A DNA stretch of 10,220 bases, taken from assembly GCA_002841685.1 (NCBI GenBank), contig PHAM01000061.1, positions 1 to 10,220 on the forward strand. The letters are read 5' to 3'. The translations under genes were made by a program, and so were the position numbers. Shown piece by piece: positions 6,345 to 10,220 of this stretch. Below the pieces are notes generated by a model, which had not been told where the DNA came from, did not search any database, and saw nothing but the letters and a program-made list of their open reading frames with translations. Every line of letters starts with the position of its first letter. Position 1 is the first letter of the stretch. This stretch comes from Elusimicrobia bacterium HGW-Elusimicrobia-2. GTDB taxonomy: Bacteria; CG03.

Positions 6345-6839
6345 TCAAACACTATTTTGAAACCTCTGTTGCGATAGAAAATTAAACAGCGGCGCAGAAT
6401 GCGCTTCCAGGTTTTTCATAATTTTTGATCGCCATTTTTTAGGCTGTGAGTTAAATATTTTCGAAATCTTTTTTCTTTGAGAAGCATCCCGCAAAAGAAA
6501 TTCGCCGATTCCTTTCCCTCTGCCGAGATCAGGCGTTAAAAATTCCAGCTCAAGCTCCGGATGCACATATTTTGTATATCCCGTCGTGTAGTTATGCGAA
6601 GGCATGAACCCCAGTCCATCCAGTATGTCAGGAATGTTTACATCTTTTTTAATTCCGGGAGGATTGGGAACAAGAAAGTCTATATCAAGCGTCCTCACCA
6701 CAGGAATTTCCGGAGCGTTGTTAAAATAACCTTTATAAAAATGCTGGCACCAGCTCCCGACAAGAATAATATCCCTCAGCACTCCTTTTTCATGAAGAGC
6801 GATGAGCGTGGCTAAGAACAGATCATTTTTTCTTTCCAT
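6345..6839 (-). CDS. Nucleotidyltransferase-fold protein, second gene of a two-gene unit (toxin-like candidate)
   Basis: 164 residues with the signature of the Pol-beta-type nucleotidyltransferase superfamily: a Gly-Ser pair (28-29, I-L-V-G-S-W) followed by D52-x-D54 in R-T-L-D-I-D-F-L-V-P-N-P, and a third acidic strand E-L-E-L-E-F-L-T-P-D (95-104, likely Glu97 or Glu99). Such domains transfer a nucleotide onto protein, tRNA or small-molecule acceptors; several toxins (AbiEii, MenT types) belong here. The closest family I can recall is the GSU2403-like nucleotidyltransferase fold group, but those proteins are longer. After residue 110 the sequence moves directly to a basic helix (Q-P-K-K-W-R-S-K-I-M-K-N-L-E) that resembles a family C-terminus, so an internal segment may be lost. 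The ATG lies 17 bases inside the end of the upstream 104-aa gene in another frame, indicating coupled translation. Toxin function is inference. Confidence 0.7.
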   Translation of the reverse strand: MERKNDLFLATLIALHEKGVLRDIILVGSWCQHFYKGYFNNAPEIPVVRTLDIDFLVPNPPGIKKDVNIPDILDGLGFMPSHNYTTGYTKYVHPELELEFLTPDLGRGKGIGEFLLRDASQRKKISKIFNSQPKKWRSKIMKNLEAHSAPLFNFLSQQRFQNSV

Positions 6840-7137
6840 AAACCATTTTCTCCATTTTGGCTATGTCCTTTTTAACTTGAATGTGTAATCTCCTGATCTT
6901 TCTCCTTTCGTCAATATCATTTCGCAGTTGCGCGAGCTGCCCTTTGTCCTGCCTGCCTAAAAATTTGAAGATGGCCTTTTGACCGTCTCTATAGTTGAGA
7001 TAGTAGTACACATTCCCTTTGATCTCTTTTTTTATGAGGCAGCCTTTTATAAGCTTTTTGAGCTTATTTTCATAACTCTTTTTTAAGCTTTGCAGTCTGC
7101 TTAATTCCTCTTTTAAAACCCCTTTCAAAATTTCCAT
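6823..7137 (-). CDS. Basic 104-residue protein paired with the nucleotidyltransferase (antitoxin-like candidate)
   Basis: No family recognised with certainty. The protein is very lysine rich. Residues 1-30 (L-S-R-L-Q-S-L-K-K-S-Y-E-N-K-L-K-K-L-I) are predicted helical or coiled-coil; the centre, K-G-C-L-I-K-K-E-I-K-G-N-V-Y-Y-Y-L-N-Y-R-D-G (about 31-52), looks like a small beta hairpin of the type seen in proteins that bind nucleic acid (K-G-x-I-x-K-K, Y-Y-Y-L-x-Y-R-x-G); the C-terminal half is another charged helix. GGGAGA at 7143-7148 gives a Shine-Dalgarno five bases before the ATG. It overlaps the nucleotidyltransferase gene by 17 bases and follows a strong promoter with twin palindromes, as expected for a self-regulating antitoxin-toxin pair. 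It could instead be an accessory RNA-binding partner of the enzyme. Confidence 0.65.
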   Translation of the reverse strand: MEILKGVLKEELSRLQSLKKSYENKLKKLIKGCLIKKEIKGNVYYYLNYRDGQKAIFKFLGRQDKGQLAQLRNDIDERRKIRRLHIQVKKDIAKMEKMVYGKKK

Positions 7138-7156
7138 AAAGATCTCCCGCGAGCCT

Positions 7157-7204
7157 CCGGTTACCAGACAATCTCACAGTTATTATAATATGTCTGGTAA
7201 CCAG
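7157..7204. promoter_or_regulatory. Twin palindromic operators framing the promoter
   Basis: Two copies of CTGGTNACCAG: a perfect 11-bp palindrome at 7194-7204, inside the -35/-10 spacer, and a one-mismatch copy (CCGGTTACCAG on the plus strand) at 7157-7167, just after the expected transcription start. The two also form a perfect 12-bp inverted repeat (GGTTACCAGACA 7159-7170, TGTCTGGTAACC 7191-7202). The centres are 37 bp apart, about 3.5 helical turns. This is the layout of a repressor that occludes the promoter and blocks escape; the 104-aa protein or its complex is the obvious but unproven ligand. Confidence 0.75.
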
Positions 7205-7210
7205 TGTCAA
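7182..7210 (-). promoter_or_regulatory. Perfect-consensus sigma70-type promoter of the 104-aa/nucleotidyltransferase unit
   Basis: On the minus strand TTGACA (7205-7210) and TATAAT (7182-7187) are separated by exactly 17 bases (7188-7204). Start of transcription is expected near 7175, giving a leader of about 38 bases with the Shine-Dalgarno at 7143-7148. A fully consensus promoter of this kind would be very active unless repressed; the palindromes that overlap it supply a repressor target. Confidence 0.85.
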
Positions 7211-7215
7211 GTGAA

Positions 7216-7306
7216 ACAGCGCCTATGCGCTGTCATACCACGGTTTTCTCCGCCGATTGAGGCAAGCGCCTTCGGGAATAGCTCTTGCCGAGCAATATTC
7301 AGTCGG
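7216..7306. other. Two hairpins in the gap between the S1/P1-type gene and the twin-operator promoter
   Basis: The 7138-7311 gap holds, besides promoter and operators, a perfect 7-bp stem ACAGCGC/GCGCTGT with a four-base loop (7216-7233) and a compound stem: GGCAAGCGC (7261-7269) with GCTCTTGCC (7281-7289, one mismatch), enclosed by CCGATTGA (7253-7260) with TCAGTCGG (7299-7306, one mismatch) and a nine-base bulge. Neither is followed by a T tract on the minus strand, so they are weak terminator candidates for the secreted-enzyme gene ending at 7312. Confidence 0.4.
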
Positions 7307-7311
7307 AATAC

Positions 7312-8196
7312 TTAATTTTTTAAAGTTTCGAGGATGGATATTTGCTTTTCAGCGTTTGTATGGGCCGTATAAAGTAAGCTCGCGTAAACAAAGGCGCCTT
7401 TCTGAAAACAGTCTTTGACCAGGCCCTCAAGTTCGCCCCACATCCTGTCATAATAATAATCGTCGTAAATCCCCGGCTCCCAGCAGGATTTCCTGTCTGC
7501 CTGGATGATTTTCTCAAGCCTGCTGTGGCTCTCTATGAGATATTCAAAAACGAATTTCAGGGGATCTTCAACATAAACGGCGGAGAAAGTGCCTATTTTT
7601 ACCGACGAGCCATAGCGCTTTATCAGCTCCGATTCAAAACGGCCGTGTATGCCGCTGTTGCCGGTAACCTGGCCGTCAAAGTTTTCCGTCGTGTGCAGGG
7701 GTACAGCCCCGTCGCCCGCATAATGCGCCAGATCCGCGGCCAGAAGCAGTGTTTCCTCATCGTCATCCCCTGTCATGGCGGCGGTCAATTTTTCCAGCGT
7801 TTCAACGATGGCCCAGGGGAGTTTCCCGCTTCTTATTTTGTAATCCTCTTCAGGCGGAGGTTTTTTAACTTTAAAAAGCCCCTTGAACGGATAACTGCCG
7901 AAATATTCCAGATCCAGCCAGTGGCGGGGGCTTTCCCCGCGATCGACGCCCTTGCGCATGTCGGGATCCATCACATGCTTGTTGATGAACCTTATATTTT
8001 TAACAAGGAACTTCATGTCCGGAGGAAGATTTTTGACAGCTCCTTTACTTACAATAGAGTGCCCGTCCCTGCTCCATGCAAAAAGCGGTGGCAAAGAACC
8101 GGCGATGAACATAAGGGCGCAGACAGCCAAAAAGCGTTTCAGCAGAGTCGTTATATTAAGGACGTCCCCTTTTTCTTTTTTATGCCGTGACATCAT
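7312..8196 (-). CDS. Secreted zinc-dependent S1/P1-type nuclease or phospholipase C superfamily enzyme
   Basis: 294 residues. A signal peptide (basic L-L-K-R, hydrophobic F-L-A-V-C-A-L-M-F-I-A-G, cleavage after L-F-A at about 40) exposes Trp41 as the mature N-terminus; in this superfamily the N-terminal Trp itself binds zinc. Further ligands are in place: D-G-H46, R-H92-W-L-D95, L-A-H158-Y-A-G-D162-G, P-L-H168-T-T-E-N-F-D-G and G-I-H184-G-R-F-E188. All trinuclear-zinc positions appear intact, so an active exported phosphodiesterase (single-strand nuclease or phospholipase) is expected; the substrate cannot be decided. Residues 8-25 are encoded by one copy of a 52-bp repeat, and residues 1-15 are an unusual polar lead-in (R-H-K-K-E-K-G-D). 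The ATG lies two bases after the stop of the RelE-type toxin gene, with no properly spaced Shine-Dalgarno, so it is probably expressed by read-through from that module. Confidence 0.88.
   Translation of the reverse strand: MMSRHKKEKGDVLNITTLLKRFLAVCALMFIAGSLPPLFAWSRDGHSIVSKGAVKNLPPDMKFLVKNIRFINKHVMDPDMRKGVDRGESPRHWLDLEYFGSYPFKGLFKVKKPPPEEDYKIRSGKLPWAIVETLEKLTAAMTGDDDEETLLLAADLAHYAGDGAVPLHTTENFDGQVTGNSGIHGRFESELIKRYGSSVKIGTFSAVYVEDPLKFVFEYLIESHSRLEKIIQADRKSCWEPGIYDDYYYDRMWGELEGLVKDCFQKGAFVYASLLYTAHTNAEKQISILETLKN
8123..8174 (-). repeat. 52-bp dispersed repeat, copy 1 (inside the S1/P1-type gene)
   Basis: Matches 10048-10099 in the same orientation with about four to five substitutions in 52 positions. 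On the minus strand it runs from an A tract through GGGGACGTCCTTAATAT to a segment coding L-L-K-R-F-L-A-V. Similarity ends abruptly after GGCTGT. Here it supplies codons 8-25 of the secreted enzyme, including the basic start of its signal peptide. Confidence 0.8.
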
Positions 8197-8198
8197 TT

Positions 8199-8459
8199 TT
8201 ATTTGTAAACATCCCTCCTGTGCCCCAAATCAAGAATTATAATCAACAACTTGCGACGGTATATTTCATAAATAATACGGTAACTTCCCATTCTATACGA
8301 CGAGAGGCCTTTAAGTTTTCCCTGAAGAAGTTTCCCGTGAAAAGGATCTTTTGCGATATCCTCAAAAGCGTTAATAAAACGGCGGTATAAATTCCCGTCA
8401 ACTTTATATAATTTTTCTATGTCCTTAGCCGCCGGCTTGCTTAATTCAATTTGAAACAT
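8199..8459 (-). CDS. RelE/ParE-superfamily toxin
   Basis: 86 residues from the ATG at 8457-8459; an earlier in-frame ATG at 8486 adds nine residues but M-F-Q-I-E-L-S-K-P-A-A-K-D-I-E-K-L is the normal family N-terminus. The fold markers are clear: two N-terminal helices with I-A-K-D-P-F-H-G-K-L-L-Q-G-K-L-K-G-L, the strand pair Y-R-M-G-S-Y-R-I-I-Y-E-I (55-66), and the terminal I-L-D-L-G-H-R-R-D-V-Y-K (75-86) with basic and tyrosine residues that act in mRNA cleavage on the ribosome in RelE. ParE members instead poison gyrase; the Y-R-x-x-Y and G-H-R-x-x-V-Y pattern favours the RelE side. Its start overlaps the antitoxin end by 14 bases, standard for coupled synthesis. Its stop is two bases from the next gene. 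It appears intact. Confidence 0.9.
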   Translation of the reverse strand: MFQIELSKPAAKDIEKLYKVDGNLYRRFINAFEDIAKDPFHGKLLQGKLKGLSSYRMGSYRIIYEIYRRKLLIIILDLGHRRDVYK

Positions 8460-8724
8460 TCTCAAGACTTTTTCGCAAAGCTTCAAGAGATATGGTTTCG
8501 CCCGCCCTCGCTTCTTTTCTTGCTTTCCTGATACGCTTTAACGCGGAACGATCCTGCAGGATCTCTATTGTCTCAATAAGACTTTCATAATCTTCCGGAT
8601 TAATGAGCATCATTACCGGACGTCCCCGTTTGGTGACAATATAGCGGTCAAATTTTTTTGCGACATCCGCCGTTACTTTCGGCAGCCCCGGACGCAATTC
8701 TTTCAATGTAACTGTGCGATCCAT
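8446..8724 (-). CDS. Phd/YefM-family antitoxin
   Basis: 92 residues. The N-terminal DNA-binding Phd/YefM fold is shown by T-V-T-L-K-E-L-R-P-G-L-P-K-V (4-17), D-R-Y-I-V-T-K-R-G-R-P-V-M-M-L-I-N-P-E-D-Y-E-S-L (26-49); the basic K-R-G-R-P and the V-M-M-L-I strand are diagnostic. The C-terminal charged tail (I-R-K-A-R-K-E-A-R-A-G-E-T-I-S-L-E) wraps and neutralises the toxin in this family. GGGGAGGGG (8731-8739) lies six bases before the ATG. Gene order antitoxin-toxin, overlap and upstream operator all fit an autoregulated type II module. It lies 64 bases downstream of the flavoprotein gene. Confidence 0.9.
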   Translation of the reverse strand: MDRTVTLKELRPGLPKVTADVAKKFDRYIVTKRGRPVMMLINPEDYESLIETIEILQDRSALKRIRKARKEARAGETISLEALRKSLENVSN

Positions 8725-8747
8725 AAGTAGCCCCTCCCCTTCACCTC

Positions 8748-8777
8748 AAGTGTACACCGCAATGTATACTTTGTCAA
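8748..8777 (-). promoter_or_regulatory. Promoter and operator of the YefM/RelE-type module
   Basis: Minus-strand TTGACA (8772-8777), 17-base spacer, TACACT (8749-8754, four of six). An inverted repeat AAGTGTAC/GTATACTT (8748-8755 and 8764-8771, one mismatch) covers the spacer and -10 and contains the core TGTACA (8751-8756), the same core bound by E. coli YefM. Autorepression by the antitoxin-toxin complex is the expected control. Confidence 0.7.
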
Positions 8778-8788
8778 GCGCTAATTGA

Positions 8789-10033
8789 TTATTTGCACGG
8801 TAACGCGGCGGCATGGCCGGCGACAAAACCCGTCGAGAAAGCGGCCTGAAGGTTGTAGCCGCCGGTTTCGGCGTCCATGTCTATTATCTCGCCCGCGAAA
8901 AAAAGATTTTTCACGATCTTTGAGGCCATCGTCTGGGGGTCTATTTCTTTGACGGTAATCCCGCCCTTCGTTATTATCGCCTCGTCCAGGCCGCGGCATC
9001 CGGAAACGCTAAGCCTGAAATCCTTCAGCCACACGCGCAGTTTTTTCCTCTCATCCGCGGTAACGCTGTTTCCCTCTTTATCCGGAGAAATCCCGTTGAG
9101 AGAAAGACATACCGGGATCATTTTTCTGGGAAGAAGATTTTTCAGTATCGTCTTCATCCGCTGTTTGCCGAAGCTTTTGAGATCCCTGAGTATGCGGTCG
9201 TCAAGTTTTTTGTGATCCAGAGCGGGCTTAAGGTCTATGGAAACTTCCGTTTCCGCTCCGGATGTGAGACTTTCAGAAAGCAAACGGCTGAGGGTCAGGA
9301 TGACCGGGCCCGAAAGGCCGAAATGAGTGAAGAGCATCTCCCCGAACACCTCCGCCTTTTTCCTGCCGCCGGAGAAAACGGAAACCGAGACATTTTTAAG
9401 GCTCAGGCCCTGGAGTTTTTTCGCCGTGTTTCCGGAAGTCTCTATCGGCACCAGGGCGGGCCGCGGCTGAATTAAGGAGTGGCCCGCCGCCTCGGCCATC
9501 CTGTAACCGTCGCCCGTGGAACCGGTTGAGGGATAGGAAGCGCCGCCCGTGGCGAGTATAACGGAATCCGCCTCATATATCTCTCCCTGAGAGGTCTCAA
9601 CGCCGGAGACGGCTCCGTCTTTCAGGATGAGTTTTTTTACGGGCGATTTCTTTATGACCTTTACGAGGTTTTTCCGGGCGAGATCCAGAAGAGCACGGAT
9701 GATATCATCTGATTTATCGCTTGCGGGAAAGACCCTGCCGCCCCTTTCGGTTTTCAGAGGCACATTGTTCTTTTCAAAAAATTCCATGAGATCGCTGTTG
9801 AAAAAACGGTAGAAGGAGGGCTTTATAAAACGCCCGCCGTCGGAGAATTTTTTGAGGAAATCAGCCATACCCGCGCTGTTTGTGAGATTGCATCGGCCCT
9901 TGCCCGTGATGGCCAGTTTCCTGGCGGCCGAAGGCATTTTTTCCAGCAGAGTGACATCGGCGGATTCTTCCGAGGCCGCTATCGCCGCCATGAGGCCAGC
10001 CGGCCCTCCGCCGACAACTATTACTTTGCGCAT
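8789..10033 (-). CDS. BaiN/HI0933-family FAD-dependent oxidoreductase
   Basis: A 414-residue flavoprotein of the HI0933/YhiN/BaiN group (TIGR00275-like). The N-terminal dinucleotide fold is V-I-V-V-G-G-G-P-A-G-L-M-A-A (4-17) with L-L-E-K (29-32) for ribose binding; then the family marker R-K-L-A-I-T-G-K-G-R-C-N-L-T-N (38-52), A-T-G-G-A-S-Y-P-S-T-G-S-T-G-D-G-Y (161-177), F-T-H-F-G-L-S-G-P (235-243), and the C-terminal FAD motif F-A-G-E-I-I-D-M-D-A-E-T-G-G-Y-N-L-Q-A-A-F-S-T-G (379-402). The length is normal and no motif is damaged. The family is often annotated as aminoacetone oxidase or NAD(P)/FAD oxidoreductase; physiological substrate is generally unknown (BaiN acts in bile-acid reduction in some clostridia, which should not be carried over). 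No strong Shine-Dalgarno: AAAGGG touches the ATG. Confidence 0.94.
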   Translation of the reverse strand: MRKVIVVGGGPAGLMAAIAASEESADVTLLEKMPSAARKLAITGKGRCNLTNSAGMADFLKKFSDGGRFIKPSFYRFFNSDLMEFFEKNNVPLKTERGGRVFPASDKSDDIIRALLDLARKNLVKVIKKSPVKKLILKDGAVSGVETSQGEIYEADSVILATGGASYPSTGSTGDGYRMAEAAGHSLIQPRPALVPIETSGNTAKKLQGLSLKNVSVSVFSGGRKKAEVFGEMLFTHFGLSGPVILTLSRLLSESLTSGAETEVSIDLKPALDHKKLDDRILRDLKSFGKQRMKTILKNLLPRKMIPVCLSLNGISPDKEGNSVTADERKKLRVWLKDFRLSVSGCRGLDEAIITKGGITVKEIDPQTMASKIVKNLFFAGEIIDMDAETGGYNLQAAFSTGFVAGHAAALPCK

Positions 10034-10047
10034 CCCTTTATCAGCGA

Positions 10048-10099
10048 ACAGCCAAAAAGTGTTTCAGCAGAGCCATAATATTAAGGACGTCCCCTTTTT
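10048..10099 (-). repeat. 52-bp dispersed repeat, copy 2 (upstream of the flavoprotein gene)
   Basis: About 90% identical to 8123-8174. In this copy the segment includes an ATG (10074-10076) and the frame M-A-L-L-K-H-F-L-A-V-R then stops at 10041-10043, like the beginning of a signal peptide cut short. It lies 14 bases upstream of the flavoprotein ATG and directly downstream, on the minus strand, of a pure purine tract that borders the group II intron end. Confidence 0.8.
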
Positions 10100-10125
10100 T
10101 TTCTTTTCTTTTTCTTTTTCCTTTT
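10090..10125. other. 36-base homopyrimidine/homopurine tract
   Basis: Every plus-strand base from 10090 to 10125 is C or T (all A or G on the minus strand). It joins the intron 3' boundary at 10126 to the GGGGACGTCC start of repeat copy 2. Copy 1 has a shorter A-rich tract in the same place. Confidence 0.8.
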
Positions 10126-10220
10126 GTCGAGTAGGGCTCATAGCCACCTCCTTTGGATTTTACAATCCATTGGGGACACTATGAGCCCCCTCACAGAACC
10201 GGACTTGAAGTTTTCCCTCA
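10126..10220 (-). mobile_element. 3' end of a group II intron (partial domain 5, complete domain 6)
   Basis: Read on the minus strand, 10220-10196 is the distal hairpin and 3' strand of domain 5: five pairs TGAGG/CTTCA around GAAAA, a two-base bulge AG, then TCCGGTTC, whose partner strand would begin just beyond the window. A three-base linker TGT leads to domain 6: GAG, G, then GGGCTCATAG pairing perfectly over ten bases with CTATGAGCCC (plus-strand 10179-10188 and 10134-10143). A single unpaired A at 10132, flanked by a G-T pair and the GAG/CTC pairs, stands seven bases from the 3' end, the canonical branch point; the intron ends in AC at 10126. The domain 6 tip is a long extra hairpin (about 10144-10178). 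The body and any reverse transcriptase gene would lie to the right of the window. Confidence 0.82.

Noticed and set aside
7525-8190. Plus-strand open frame of 221 codons opposite the S1/P1-type gene
   Set aside because: The minus strand carries all zinc ligands of a known superfamily; the plus-strand translation has no recognisable domain and no ribosome site.
8460-8486. Longer start for the RelE-type toxin at 8486
   Set aside because: Adds nine residues foreign to the family and a longer overlap with the antitoxin; M-F-Q-I-E-L at 8459 is the usual N-terminus.
10165-10185. GGGGAC within the intron domain 6, similar to the start of the dispersed repeats
   Set aside because: It belongs to the paired tip of domain 6, and the similarity does not extend beyond six bases.
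1-10220. CRISPR arrays, tRNA and rRNA genes
   Set aside because: Both strands were scanned by eye; no regularly spaced repeats, cloverleaf-like sequence or rRNA segments were seen.

Overview
The window reads as bacterial chromosome from an anaerobic or metal-stressed Gram-negative-type organism of roughly 50% GC. A phylum such as Omnitrophota or Elusimicrobiota is only a guess from the general style of the proteins; no marker gene here fixes the taxonomy. No rRNA, tRNA or CRISPR array was seen.

Layout: positions 1-1993 carry a plus-strand operon: the tail of a thioredoxin, a CcdA-type membrane thiol transporter overlapping it by one base, and an ACR3 arsenite efflux permease broken by two frame changes. 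This looks like an arsenic-resistance cassette with a thiol-redox pair. A 25-bp-arm inverted repeat (1992-2062) separates it from everything else, which all lies on the minus strand.

Reading the minus strand from right to left: the 3' end of a group II intron (10126-10220, domains 5 and 6 with branch-point A); a purine-rich tract and a 52-bp repeat; a BaiN/HI0933-type flavoprotein; a YefM/RelE-type toxin-antitoxin module with its own promoter and operator; a secreted zinc-dependent S1/P1-type nuclease or phospholipase C whose N-terminus is built on a second copy of the 52-bp repeat; a two-gene unit (104-aa basic protein plus nucleotidyltransferase-fold protein) driven by a perfect-consensus sigma70-type promoter framed by twin palindromic operators; an unrecognised membrane protein of about six helices; and finally a compact housekeeping-type run of GT4 glycosyltransferase, Maf nucleotide pyrophosphatase, EFR1-type flavodoxin/ferredoxin protein and CDF metal-cation transporter.

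Functionally, the left part handles metals and redox (arsenite export, CDF divalent metal export, thiol transport, flavodoxin/ferredoxin), while 6345-10220 is an accessory stretch with toxin-antitoxin-like units, a retroelement and dispersed repeats. The most promising candidate for an undescribed system is the 104-aa/nucleotidyltransferase pair at 6345-7210. The most unusual reading-frame event is the three-piece acr3 gene, whose first break sits exactly on a T TTT TTA slippery heptamer.
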